Assembly (NCBI GenBank): GCA_038040325.1
Contig: JBBPIM010000003.1
Coordinates: 62,001 to 126,000, forward strand
Reading direction: 5' to 3'
Source: Mayfieldus profundus
Lineage (GTDB): Bacteria; Actinomycetota; Thermoleophilia; Solirubrobacterales; 70-9
Length of the DNA stretch: 64,000 nt
The notes under the pieces were generated by a model. The model did not search any database. It was not told the origin of the DNA and was given only the letters and a program-made list of their open reading frames with translations. Made by a program: the position numbers and the translations under genes. How positions within the stretch are numbered: the stretch's first letter is position 1; each line of letters starts with the position of its first letter. Shown piece by piece: positions 1-10,089 of the stretch.

Positions 1-1
1 C

Positions 2-208
2 ACCAAGGCCAAGCCGCGAGCCCGCGGCGAGACCCGGGGCGGCCTGCTCGGGACGATCAAGCGCGGCGAGCGCAGGCAGGTCACCTACAACGGCCACCCC
101 CTCTACTACTACGCGAACGAGGGGCCGGGGGAGATCCTCTGTCAGAACGTCGACGAGTTCGGCGGGGTCTGGCTGGTCGTGAACCCGGCTGGCGACCCGG
201 TTCGCTGA
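2..208 (+). CDS. C-terminal fragment of a COG4315-like secreted repeat protein (5' end outside window)
   Basis: Only the last 68 codons are present; the frame is open from base 2 to a TGA at 206-208. The segment TYNGHPLYYY followed by DEFGGVWLVV matches the Yx(F/W/Y)xxD-type repeat of COG4315 secreted or lipoprotein repeats, a family of unknown function usually exported to the cell surface. The start and any signal peptide lie upstream of the window. It converges on the minus-strand oxidoreductase three bases after its stop. The family call is from motif memory and the role is unknown. Confidence 0.7.
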   Translation, partial: TKAKPRARGETRGGLLGTIKRGERRQVTYNGHPLYYYANEGPGEILCQNVDEFGGVWLVVNPAGDPVR

Positions 209-211
209 GCC

Positions 212-703
212 TCAGGCTCCCCGCGGCGCCAGCTCGATCACCGGGATCTTCCGCTCGCCGGCCCGCTGCTCGTAGATCGCGTAGCCGGGGTAGCGCCGGA
301 CCACCAGCGGCCAGGCGCGCTCGCGATCGGCTCCGTCCAGCTCACGTGCGCTGTAGGCGCGCTCCTGGGCGTCGATCGAGAACCGCACCTCGGGGTTGGC
401 GACCACGTTGCGGTACCAGGCCGGGTGCTTGACGTCGCCGCCGCGCGAGGCGACCAGCAGGATCTTCTCGCCGTCGCGGGTGTAGACCAGCGGCGTGGTC
501 CGCTCCAGCCCCGACTTCGCGCCCTTGACCTTGAGAAACCCGACGCGGTGCCGCCCGCCCGTGGTGAACCGGCCGCCGGTCAGCCGCAGCAGCACCCGGT
601 CCAGGTGCGGCGCGACGTTTACGTAGAACCACGATCCCGGCCGCGACGACACGAGCGGGGTGAGGATCCGGTCGATCAGCGGGTTGCTCTCGCGCTCGCT
701 CAT
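212..703 (-). CDS. Nitroreductase-family deazaflavin (F420)-dependent oxidoreductase
   Basis: This 163-aa protein resembles the DDN/PF04075 family, small split-barrel enzymes that use reduced coenzyme F420 to reduce quinones or nitro compounds. Diagnostic features are GAKSGLERTTPLVY, LLVASRGGDVKHPAWYRN and ANPEVRF, which match the family's conserved core in order; length is typical. Its ATG (703-701) overlaps the TGA of zwf by four bases, so the two are probably translationally coupled and co-transcribed. A link between glucose-6-phosphate oxidation and deazaflavin redox is suggestive only: no F420 biosynthesis gene is visible here. Confidence 0.82.
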   Translation of the reverse strand: MSERESNPLIDRILTPLVSSRPGSWFYVNVAPHLDRVLLRLTGGRFTTGGRHRVGFLKVKGAKSGLERTTPLVYTRDGEKILLVASRGGDVKHPAWYRNVVANPEVRFSIDAQERAYSARELDGADRERAWPLVVRRYPGYAIYEQRAGERKIPVIELAPRGA

Positions 704-2088
704 TCTGCGTCGGGCAGCCACGGCTCGTACCACTCGCAGATGCCGCGGGTCAGCTTGTTGGCCTCCTCCGGGCCCCAGGAGCCCTTTGGATAGGGGATGA
801 CCGGCGGGGGGCTTTCCAGCAGCGGCTCCACGATGCGCCAGGTCTGCTCGATCTGGTCCTCCCGCATGAACAGGGCCAGCTCGCCGCGCAGGGCGTCGTC
901 GAGCAGGCGCTCGTAGGGCTCGGGCTCGGAGCCAGGCACCCTCTCGAAGAGGACCTGGAGGTCGGCCGGCTCGTAGGCTTCCTCGCCGGCCTTTTTGGCG
1001 ATGAAGCGGATCCGCGCGCCGGGCTTGGGGTCGATGCGGATCACCAACTGGTTGGGATCGGGGCGTGAGGGCGGTCCCACCCCCAGCGGCGGCGGCCGCT
1101 TGAAGACCACGTTGACCTCCGTCTCGCTGACCGGCAGGCACTTTCCCGCGCGGATGAAGAATGGCACCCGCGACCAGCGCCAGTTGTCGATCTCCAGCTC
1201 CAATGCGACGTAGGTCTCGGTGCCGGAGTCCTTCGCCACCCCGTCGATCTCGCGGTAGCCCTCGTACTGCCCGCGCACGTAGCGCTCGGGGTCGGCGCTG
1301 CGCACGGCCTTGAACAGCTCGAGCTTCTTGTCGCGGACCGAGTCCTCGGCGTTGCCGGACGGGGGCTCCATTGCGACCAGGGCCATCACCTGCAGCAGGT
1401 GGTTCTGGACGACGTCTCGCAGGGCCCCGACCGGGTCGTAGAAGCGGCCGCGGTCCTCGACCCCGAAGTCCTCGGCCATCGTGATCTGGACGTGGGAGAC
1501 GAACTGACGGTTCCAGACCGGCTCCAGCAGCGTGTTGGAGAAGCGCAGGTAGCTGATGTCCATCACCGGTTCCTTGCCGAGGAAGTGGTCTATGCGAAGG
1601 ATCTGCTCCTCCTCCAGCACCGTCTGGAGCTCGGAGTTGAGCTGTCGCGCCGACTCGAGGTCGTGCCCGAATGGCTTCTCGACCACGACTCGGGCCGACT
1701 CGGCCAGCCCCGCCTCGCCCAGCCCGCGCACCACGGTCGCGAACAGCGAAGGCGGAATCTCCAGATAGAAGACCGGATGCTTGCGGCCCTCGATGGCCTT
1801 CGCGACCCGCTCGAATGTGTCCGGGTCGGTGTAATCGCCCCGCACGTAGCTGAGGCGCTTGGCCAGCGCGCCCAGGACGCCCTCGTCGGGATCGTCGATC
1901 GAGCTCGCGATCGCCACGCGCACGTGGCGGTGCAGGTCCTCGTCGTTCCAGTCGTTGCGGGCGACGCCGACGATCGGGCAGCCGAGGCGGCCGCGGCGCT
2001 CCAACCGGTACAGCGCCCTGAAGGTCATCTTCCTGGCCAGGTCGCCGGTGATTCCGAAGATGACGAGGACGTCCGCGCTCTCGGCCAC
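700..2088 (-). CDS. zwf: Glucose-6-phosphate 1-dehydrogenase
   Basis: This 462-aa enzyme catalyses the first oxidative step of the pentose phosphate pathway, glucose 6-phosphate to 6-phosphogluconolactone with reduction of NAD(P). The nucleotide-binding motif GITGDLARK is at residues 12-20, EKPFGHDL at 137-144 and the active-site motif RIDHFLGKEP at 165-174 with the catalytic His168; length is normal. The start is GTG at 2088, six bases after a TAGCCT hexamer. Its stop overlaps the deazaflavin oxidoreductase start. It is transcribed away from gnd with about 175 bp between the divergent starts. Confidence 0.97.
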   Translation of the reverse strand: MAESADVLVIFGITGDLARKMTFRALYRLERRGRLGCPIVGVARNDWNDEDLHRHVRVAIASSIDDPDEGVLGALAKRLSYVRGDYTDPDTFERVAKAIEGRKHPVFYLEIPPSLFATVVRGLGEAGLAESARVVVEKPFGHDLESARQLNSELQTVLEEEQILRIDHFLGKEPVMDISYLRFSNTLLEPVWNRQFVSHVQITMAEDFGVEDRGRFYDPVGALRDVVQNHLLQVMALVAMEPPSGNAEDSVRDKKLELFKAVRSADPERYVRGQYEGYREIDGVAKDSGTETYVALELEIDNWRWSRVPFFIRAGKCLPVSETEVNVVFKRPPPLGVGPPSRPDPNQLVIRIDPKPGARIRFIAKKAGEEAYEPADLQVLFERVPGSEPEPYERLLDDALRGELALFMREDQIEQTWRIVEPLLESPPPVIPYPKGSWGPEEANKLTRGICEWYEPWLPDAE

Positions 2089-2094
2089 GGCGTG

Positions 2095-2100
2095 AGGCTA
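2095..2100 (-). promoter_or_regulatory. -10-like element of zwf (TAGCCT on the minus strand)
   Basis: TAGCCT ends six bases before the GTG of zwf, a spacing that would place transcription initiation at or next to the start codon. No Shine-Dalgarno sequence is visible. Same arrangement as at many other starts in the window. Confidence 0.45.
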
Positions 2101-2250
2101 TCCCGCGGGCAGGCCGCTTCGCCGGATGCCCGGCGAAGCGGCCCCCTCCCGTGCTCGACGGATCAGGCAGCCGTTTGGATCGGCGCGGGTGAACGCCCTC
2201 GCATATCCGTTTAGTGCCACGCGCCACAAGTAACCGCCACGCCCGGCGCA

Positions 2251-2256
2251 TAGGAT
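2251..2256 (+). promoter_or_regulatory. -10-like element of gnd (TAGGAT)
   Basis: TAGGAT followed by seven bases and then the ATG at 2264. No Shine-Dalgarno sequence is seen; a leaderless transcript is likely. Confidence 0.5.
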
Positions 2257-2263
2257 CCAGATC

Positions 2264-3280
2264 ATGCAGCTGGGGATGGTCGGCCTGGGCCGAATGGGGG
2301 CCAACATCGTGCGGCGCCTGATGCGCGACGGGCACGAGTGCGTCGTCTACGACGTCAGCGCCGAGGCCGTCAAGACCCTCGAGCAGGAGGGGGCGACCGG
2401 GGCCGGCGACCTGGGCGAGTTCGCCGCCAAGCTCAGCAAGCCCCGCGCCGCCTGGGTGATGGTCCCGGCCGGCGAGATCACCGAGAAGGCGGTCGGCGAC
2501 CTTGGCGAGCGGATGGAGGCCGGCGACGCGATCATCGACGGCGGCAACTCCTACTACCACGACGACATCCGCCGCGCCGCGGAGCTGGCGGAGAAGGGGA
2601 TCGACTACCTCGACTGCGGGACCAGCGGCGGCGTGTTCGGGCTCGAGCGCGGCTATTGCCTGATGATCGGCGGCCCCGACGAGGCCTTCCGGCGGCTGGA
2701 GCCGATTTTCGCCACGCTCGCCCCGGGCGTCGACGCCGCCGAGCGGACGCCGGGGCGCGACGGGGACCCGGCTGCGGCCGAGCAGGGGTACCTGCATTGC
2801 GGCCCCAGCGGCGCCGGGCACTTCGTGAAGATGGTCCACAACGGCATCGAGTACGGCGTGATGGCCGCCTACGCGGAGGGGCTCAACATCCTCCGCAACG
2901 CCGACGTGGGAAGCCGCTCACGCGAGGCGGACGCCGAGACCGCTCCCCTCGAGCACCCGGAGCACTTCCGCTACGAGATCGACGTCGCCGAGGTGGCCGA
3001 AGTCTGGCGGCGAGGCAGCGTGATCGGCTCCTGGCTGCTCGACCTGACGGCCGCCGCGCTTCGCGAGTCGCCGACCCTGGACGAGTTCGAGGGGCGGGTC
3101 TCGGATTCGGGCGAGGGGCGCTGGACCTCGATCGCGGCGATCGACGAGGGGGTGCCGGCACCGGTGCTGACCATGGCGCTGTACTCGCGCTTCGCCTCGC
3201 GCGGCCTCGACGACTTCGCCGACAAGGTGCTCTCGGCGATGCGCAAGCAGTTCGGCGGGCACGAGGAGAAGCCGCAGTAG
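2264..3280 (+). CDS. gnd: 6-phosphogluconate dehydrogenase (decarboxylating), short form
   Basis: This 338-aa cytosolic enzyme oxidises and decarboxylates 6-phosphogluconate to ribulose 5-phosphate. It shows the Rossmann motif GLGRMG at 7-12, the substrate-site DGGNS at 91-95 and GHFVKMVHNGIEY at 184-196, which carries the catalytic Lys and conserved Asn/Glu. It belongs to the short (about 300-340 aa) class rather than the 470-aa class; the cofactor preference (NAD or NADP) cannot be read safely. pgl follows within 20 bases, forming a probable gnd-pgl operon that completes the oxidative branch with zwf. Confidence 0.95.
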   Translation: MQLGMVGLGRMGANIVRRLMRDGHECVVYDVSAEAVKTLEQEGATGAGDLGEFAAKLSKPRAAWVMVPAGEITEKAVGDLGERMEAGDAIIDGGNSYYHDDIRRAAELAEKGIDYLDCGTSGGVFGLERGYCLMIGGPDEAFRRLEPIFATLAPGVDAAERTPGRDGDPAAAEQGYLHCGPSGAGHFVKMVHNGIEYGVMAAYAEGLNILRNADVGSRSREADAETAPLEHPEHFRYEIDVAEVAEVWRRGSVIGSWLLDLTAAALRESPTLDEFEGRVSDSGEGRWTSIAAIDEGVPAPVLTMALYSRFASRGLDDFADKVLSAMRKQFGGHEEKPQ

Positions 3281-3297
3281 CGCCGCCGCGGCTCGAG

Positions 3298-3948
3298 GTG
3301 CGGCCGGATCCGGCGGCCGCCGCGCGCCGGGGCGCCGAGCTGATCGGCGAGGCCGCGCACGAGGCGACCGGCGCGCGGGGCGGCTTCTCGCTGGCCGCCA
3401 GCGGAGGCACCGACCCCTGGCGGATGTACGAGCTGCTGGCCGAGCAGGAGATCGATTGGAGCAGCACGGAGGTCTTCCAGGTGGACGAACGGATCGCCCC
3501 GGAAGGCGATCCCGATCGCAACCTGACCCACCTGCTGCAGAGCCTGCCCGCGGCCGCGCGTGCGCGAGTGCGCCCGATGCCCGTGACCGACGAGGACCCG
3601 GAGGCTGCGGCAGCCCGCTACGCCGGGCAGCTCGCTGGGGCACTCGACCTCGTCCACCTCGGGGCCGGCCCCGACGGCCACACCGCCTCGCTGGTCCCCG
3701 GCGACCCGGTGCTCGACGTCGACGACCGCCGCGTCGCGGTCACCGGGGGCGAGTATCAGGGGCGCCGCCGAATGACCCTCACCTACCCGGAGCTGGCTCG
3801 GGCGCGCGCCATCCTCTGGCTGGTCACCGGCGAGTCCAAGCGCGAGGCGCTGGCGAAGCTGCTCGCCGGCGACCGCTCGATCCCCGCCGGCCGCGTCGAT
3901 GCCGGCCACTCGACAGTGATCGCCGACGCAGCAGCGGCTGCGCGCTAG
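3298..3948 (+). CDS. pgl: 6-phosphogluconolactonase
   Basis: The 216-aa product hydrolyses 6-phosphogluconolactone to 6-phosphogluconate. Family motifs appear in order: LAASGGTDP near the N-terminus, VDERIAPEGDPDRN in the middle and LGAGPDGHTASLVPG toward the C-terminus. The only usable start after the gnd stop is GTG at 3298; the frame has no better candidate, and a GAGGAG sequence lies about 30 bases upstream inside gnd. The N-terminus is a little short for the family, so the start is uncertain. Its TAG overlaps the stop of the convergent methyltransferase-like gene. Confidence 0.9.
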   Translation: MRPDPAAAARRGAELIGEAAHEATGARGGFSLAASGGTDPWRMYELLAEQEIDWSSTEVFQVDERIAPEGDPDRNLTHLLQSLPAAARARVRPMPVTDEDPEAAAARYAGQLAGALDLVHLGAGPDGHTASLVPGDPVLDVDDRRVAVTGGEYQGRRRMTLTYPELARARAILWLVTGESKREALAKLLAGDRSIPAGRVDAGHSTVIADAAAAAR

Positions 3949-4454
3949 ACACCCTCAACCCACGGTCGCCGGCGCGGGATCCAGCGCGGCACCGCCCGCC
4001 TGTAGTCGTCGTACTTCGCGCCGAACCGCTTCACCAGCCCGGGCTCTTCGACGAGTGGGATGTAGATGCAGATGACGAGCACGAAGGCCGCAAGCCACAC
4101 CAGCAACGGCGGCGAGCCGAGGATCGCCGCCTCGCCCAGCAGCACGAACGCCACCGCGCTGATCATCGGGTTGCGGACGCGGCGGTAAGGGCCCTGCACG
4201 ACCAGCTTGCGCGTCGGGTCCCAGGGGGCGAGCGTGCCCTTGCCGACCGCGGCGAAGAGGCGCACCGTCTCGGCCCAGAGCCGCAACCCGACGAGGATCA
4301 GCGCGGCGCCGGCGATGCCAAGCGCGATCGCCGCGGGCGCCGGCAGGCCCCAGCCGGGGTCGGCTCCCGACATCACTACCAGCAGCGCGGGCACCCCGAC
4401 CGCCGCCATCCCCGGCAGCAGCACGATCGCCCGCAGCTGGCGCCCGATGCCCAT
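3945..4454 (-). CDS. Isoprenylcysteine carboxyl methyltransferase-like (ICMT/PEMT family) membrane protein
   Basis: This 169-aa integral membrane protein has about four hydrophobic segments and the C-terminal signature QGPYRRVRNPM followed by EEPGLVKRFGAKYDDY, typical of the ICMT/phospholipid methyltransferase fold, which methylates small or lipid substrates using S-adenosylmethionine. In bacteria the substrates are mostly unknown. It starts four bases after the rpiA stop and is probably co-transcribed with rpiA. Its stop codon overlaps that of the convergent pgl gene. The substrate cannot be assigned. Confidence 0.8.
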   Translation of the reverse strand: MGIGRQLRAIVLLPGMAAVGVPALLVVMSGADPGWGLPAPAAIALGIAGAALILVGLRLWAETVRLFAAVGKGTLAPWDPTRKLVVQGPYRRVRNPMISAVAFVLLGEAAILGSPPLLVWLAAFVLVICIYIPLVEEPGLVKRFGAKYDDYRRAVPRWIPRRRPWVEGV

Positions 4455-4458
4455 CGGG

Positions 4459-5106
4459 TCAGAGCCGCTCGACGGAACCGTCGCGCCCGACCAGGACCTC
4501 GCTTACCATCGCCGCCGGGAACAGGCCGTGCTCGACCACGCCCGGCACCGCGGACAGCCGTGTCGCCAGCTTGGCCGGGTCGCCGACCGTACCGAAGTAG
4601 TCGGCGATCACCCCGCCGTCGGGGCTGGGCGGCGCGTCGCGCCGCCGCACGTCGTCGAGGCCGCCGAGGCCGTGCAGCGTCGCCGACAGCCCGAACTCGT
4701 GCAGCTCCAGCGGGACCGGCGGGGCCAGCTCCTCCACCAGCTTGCCCGAGTCGACGATCACCACGAAGCGCTCGGCCGCGGCGGCGACGATCTTCTCGCG
4801 CGTGTGCGCCCCGCCGCCGCCCTTGACGACCCAGCGGTCGGGTGCAACCTGGTCGGCGCCGTCGATCGCGATGTCGAGCTGCACCAGGGTGTCGAAGTCC
4901 TCGACCCCCAGGCCCAGCTCGCGCGCTGCCTCCTCGGTCTGGGGCGAGGTGGCCACGCAGCGCAGCTGCAGCCCCCGCTTTGCCAGCGCCGGCAGCAGGT
5001 AGGCGACGGTCGAGCCTGTCCCGAGCCCGACGCTCATGCCGTCCTCGACCAGCTCGGCGGCGGCCTCGGCGGCGACCTTCTTCTCCATGTCGGCGGTGGG
5101 GCTCAT
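4459..5106 (-). CDS. rpiA: Ribose-5-phosphate isomerase A
   Basis: This 215-aa enzyme interconverts ribulose 5-phosphate and ribose 5-phosphate. The RpiA signatures are clear: GLGTGST at 27-33, DGAD at 82-85 and KGGGGAHTREK at 95-105, carrying the active-site Asp, Lys and Glu residues of the family. It is divergent from tkt with a 44-bp gap, so both branches of the non-oxidative pathway are probably fired from one bidirectional promoter. The ATG at 5106 is 11 bases after TAGATT on the minus strand. Confidence 0.96.
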   Translation of the reverse strand: MSPTADMEKKVAAEAAAELVEDGMSVGLGTGSTVAYLLPALAKRGLQLRCVATSPQTEEAARELGLGVEDFDTLVQLDIAIDGADQVAPDRWVVKGGGGAHTREKIVAAAAERFVVIVDSGKLVEELAPPVPLELHEFGLSATLHGLGGLDDVRRRDAPPSPDGGVIADYFGTVGDPAKLATRLSAVPGVVEHGLFPAAMVSEVLVGRDGSVERL

Positions 5107-5117
5107 ATGGAAGGGGG

Positions 5118-5141
5118 AATCTATCCGCGGAGGACTAGGAT
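5118..5141. promoter_or_regulatory. Divergent promoter pair for rpiA (-) and tkt (+)
   Basis: A minus-strand TAGATT (5123-5118) lies 11 bases before the rpiA ATG and a plus-strand TAGGAT (5136-5141) lies nine bases before the tkt ATG. The two -10-like boxes are only 12 bp apart and face away from each other, so RNA polymerases at the two starts would compete for the same DNA. Confidence 0.5.
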
Positions 5142-5150
5142 CGAGCCGAG

Positions 5151-7213
<2,063 letters not shown>

Positions 7214-7217
<4 letters not shown>

Positions 7218-8299
7218 AGCCGACCCAGCAACTCCACGAGTTGGGCCAGAGCCTCTGGGTGGACAACATCACCCGCACGATGCTGCGCGACGGCACGCTG
7301 GACCGCTACATCGACGAGCTGTCGATCACCGGGCTGACCTCCAACCCCACGATCTTCGACAAGGCGATCTCCGACAGCGACGCCTATGACGACTCGATCG
7401 CGCGCCCCGCCTCCGAGGGAGTCGGGGCCGAGGAGATCTTCTTCGACCTCGCGCTCGAGGACCTCCGGGACGCCGCCGACCTGTTCGCCGAGGTGCACCG
7501 CCGCACCGACGGAGTCGACGGCTGGGCCTCGCTGGAGGTTTCGCCGCTGCTCGCCGACGACGCCACGGCGACGATCGAGCAGGCAGCGCTGCTCAGCGGC
7601 CGCGGGGGAAGGCCGAACCTGTTCATCAAGATCCCGGGAACAGTGGCCGGCCGTCAGGCGATCGAGGAATCGATCTACGCCGGCATCCCGATCAACGTCA
7701 CTCTGCTGTTCTCGACCGACCAATACCTCGGCGCCGCCGAGGCATACATGCGGGGGCTCGAGCGGCGCATCGAGGTCGGCCTCGACCCGAGCGTGGCGTC
7801 GGTCGCCTCGCTGTTCATCAGCCGATGGGACAAGGCGGTTAGCGAGGCCGTGCCCGACGATCTGCGCGATCGGCTCGGCATCGCAGTGGCCAAGCGCGCA
7901 TACCGTGCCTACCGCGAGCTGCTCGACTCCGAGCGCTGGCAGCGCCTCGCCAACGAGGGCGCGCGACCGCAGCGGATGCTCTGGGCGAGCACCGGCACCA
8001 AGGACCCGGAGGCCTCCGACGTGCTCTACGTCGAGGCGCTGGCGGCGCCGCTGACGGTCAACACGATGCCCGAGAAGACGCTTCTTGCATTCGCCGAGCA
8101 CGGCGAGGTGCGCGAGCCGCTGCCCGCCGATGGGGGCGACGCCGAGGAGGTGCTGGCCCGCTTCGCCGAGGCGGGGATCGACGTCGACGAGCTGGCGGTG
8201 CGGCTGCAGAAGGAGGGCGCGGAGACTTTCGTGCAGTCCTGGCGCGAGCTGCTGGAGTCGATCGAGTCCGAGAGCGAGCGGCTCGCCGGGACGCGCTAG
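7214..8299 (+). CDS. tal: Transaldolase
   Basis: This 361-aa enzyme transfers a dihydroxyacetone unit between sugar phosphates. It shows TSNPTIF at 42-48, SLEVSP at 106-111 and the Schiff-base motif FIKIPGT with Lys139; length fits the actinobacterial transaldolase class. It starts at GTG 7214 inside the tkt stop (GTGA overlap). Together with tkt, rpiA, zwf, gnd and pgl it gives all pentose-phosphate steps except ribulose-phosphate 3-epimerase, which is not in the window. Confidence 0.95.
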
Positions 8300-8377
8300 C
8301 TCTAATCCCTGAGCCCGTTGTTTCATCCCGGGGGGCGGGGCTGACCGTCCGCACCCGTGCCAAAAAGCGCTGCGGGA

Positions 8378-8432
8378 CCCGAACTGTCGCCATTTCCGCC
8401 CGTGGAGAGGATGAAGGAGGCGACAGTTCGGG
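8378..8432. repeat. Perfect 14-bp inverted repeat in the tal downstream region
   Basis: CCCGAACTGTCGCC at 8378-8391 is exactly reverse-complementary to GGCGACAGTTCGGG at 8419-8432, separated by 27 bases. It lies 78 bp after tal and is distinct from the terminator further on. It could form a long hairpin in RNA or be a two-site protein target; the function is unknown. Confidence 0.6.
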
Positions 8433-8484
8433 CGTTCGGGCGTAACCGCCAAGACCGCGCGGCCCAAGCTCGGCTTGCCGAGCT

Positions 8485-8502
8485 AAAAAACCCGCTCGGG
8501 TC
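8485..8502 (-). terminator. Rho-independent terminator of the PhoX-like gene
   Basis: Read on the minus strand, a five-pair stem ACCCG-AG-CGGGT is followed directly by six T residues. It lies about 75 bp downstream of the stop at 8576. A second hairpin, AGCTCGGC-TT-GCCGAGCT (8467-8484), abuts it, so the region may stop transcription from both sides. Confidence 0.65.
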
Positions 8503-8522
8503 TTACAGCTAGGCGCACGCAC

Positions 8523-8550
8523 CGAGGGGCGGCCTCGCGACCGCCCCTCG
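8523..8550. repeat. 10-bp perfect stem-loop between the PhoX-like stop and its terminator
   Basis: CGAGGGGCGG at 8523-8532 pairs exactly with CCGCCCCTCG at 8541-8550 around an eight-base loop. No T-run follows on either strand. It is probably a 3'-end stabilising hairpin or part of a tandem terminator. Confidence 0.5.
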
Positions 8551-8575
8551 ATCTCCATGGACTCCCGGTCCGGCG

Positions 8576-10051
8576 TCAGTTCGTTCGCCGCATCAGCAGC
8601 AGTTGGCCGTCCTCGACGGTGTTCGGCGCCGGCGCCGCGGTCGGCGACTGCGCCTGCACGTCGAACAGCCAGCTGCCTCGACCGAAGAGGCGTGAGGTGG
8701 AGATGATTCCGCTCGTCTCCCAAATGCCCGGTCCGACGGCGGCGCCGTCGCGCCCGGGTGGGTCGAGCTGCGCCACCCGTCGCCGCGCGAACCCGTGGGC
8801 GAGGTCGAAGCGCCAGATCGATCCGTCGCGGCCCCTCCGGCCCATCACCGGGCGGCTGTTGGCCGTCCCGTCCTCCTGCACCATCAGGTAGCGCCGGCTG
8901 GTGTCGACGTTGTCGGGGCTGATCGCAACGTCACCGCCGGCGGCGACGATCCGGTCGGCGTTGTAGATGACCTTCAGCTGCGCCGCTCGGGTCGGGTTGC
9001 CGGGATGCAGGTCGAGCCTGTAGCCGCGTCCGAGGCGGTTGCCGGTTCCGCCGCCGGTGGTGACGAAGTAGTAGATCCCTTCCTCGGTCTTGCTGGCGGC
9101 GCCGTCCTCCGGGCGGATGAACCCGAAGGCCCCGGCTGCGTCTGCCGCCGTCTCCAGCTCCGCGTCGGTCTTTTCCTCGGCGTTCGGTATCTCGACCCAG
9201 TGGCCGTTGAGCGTCCCGGTCCGGAAGTCGGCCTCGCTGGTGTGGCCCGAGGCCACGAATACGAACAGCCGACCGTTGTCGAGCCCGTTGCGTCCCAGCA
9301 CGGTGTCGACGTGCCTGCGCTTGCGACCGACGTACATCCAGAGCTGGGAGTCCGCAGTGCTGGGGCCGTCCTCCATCGGGAAGATCACCGTGCGCTTCCC
9401 CGTCTCCGGCATCACCACCCCGTTCTCCTTCGCGAAACGGCCGAGCTTCGGCAACGTGTGCAGCTCGTTGCCGAACACGGCAACCGACAGCCCGCCGCGA
9501 CCATCGAACGTGTCGCTTCCGGTCGACTCCTCACCGGTCAGGTAGACCGGCTGGCTGAAGCCCACGCGGCCCGTGGCGAGAAAACCGGAGCAAAAGCTGC
9601 CGAACGCCGGGGTCGTGTTCGAGGCATCGGGCGCCGGCCCGATGAGCGTGTCCTCGGCGAAGACGTTGTCGTAGGCGAGCTCACCGCCGACCACCGATCC
9701 GTTCTCCCTCAGCAGCCAGCGCGAGACGAAGGCGCCGCGGGCCAGGGGACGCCCTACCCGCGGCTCGGACTGGGTCGGCTTGGGAAGCTCATGGTTGGAG
9801 AACACCTCGACGCGGTCGCCCGACCGCCGCGCTCCGAGCCCGTCGGGGTTGCCGATCATCTGGTACTCCTCGCCGGCCGCGCCCAGCTCGGGCACGCGAT
9901 CGCCGACGCTGAGCAGCGGCTCAATCTCGTAGGTCGAGCCCACCGGCTTCGCGTAGGGCTCGACAGGGGTCTTGAATGCCGCGGCCGACGCTGCGACCGC
10001 CACGACAATCGCCAAGGCGACGAACGTGGCCACTGCTCTGGATCTCATCAC
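8576..10051 (-). CDS. Secreted PhoX-like (DUF839) protein
   Basis: This 491-aa protein has an N-terminal export signal (basic MRSR, then a hydrophobic stretch to about residue 25). VFSNHEL near residue 80, YLTGEES further on, and the C-terminal WETSGIISTSRLFGRGSW and LFDVQA segments resemble PhoX/DUF839 beta-propeller phosphatases, which use calcium and iron to hydrolyse phosphoesters outside the cytoplasm. The start is GTG 10051 or ATG 10048. It lies divergent from pgi with only 38 bp between starts. Phosphatase activity is inferred from fold resemblance only. Confidence 0.65.
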   Translation of the reverse strand: MMRSRAVATFVALAIVVAVAASAAAFKTPVEPYAKPVGSTYEIEPLLSVGDRVPELGAAGEEYQMIGNPDGLGARRSGDRVEVFSNHELPKPTQSEPRVGRPLARGAFVSRWLLRENGSVVGGELAYDNVFAEDTLIGPAPDASNTTPAFGSFCSGFLATGRVGFSQPVYLTGEESTGSDTFDGRGGLSVAVFGNELHTLPKLGRFAKENGVVMPETGKRTVIFPMEDGPSTADSQLWMYVGRKRRHVDTVLGRNGLDNGRLFVFVASGHTSEADFRTGTLNGHWVEIPNAEEKTDAELETAADAAGAFGFIRPEDGAASKTEEGIYYFVTTGGGTGNRLGRGYRLDLHPGNPTRAAQLKVIYNADRIVAAGGDVAISPDNVDTSRRYLMVQEDGTANSRPVMGRRGRDGSIWRFDLAHGFARRRVAQLDPPGRDGAAVGPGIWETSGIISTSRLFGRGSWLFDVQAQSPTAAPAPNTVEDGQLLLMRRTN

Positions 10052-10077
10052 AGCCAGTTGAATCCGGACCGCGCAGC

Positions 10078-10083
10078 TAGCCT
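10078..10083 (+). promoter_or_regulatory. -10-like element of pgi (TAGCCT)
   Basis: TAGCCT ends six bases before ATC at 10090, the same box and spacing as in front of zwf. It also contains the in-frame TAG that closes the pgi frame upstream. It supports initiation near 10090 despite the missing ATG. Confidence 0.4.
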
Positions 10084-10089
10084 TGCCGC

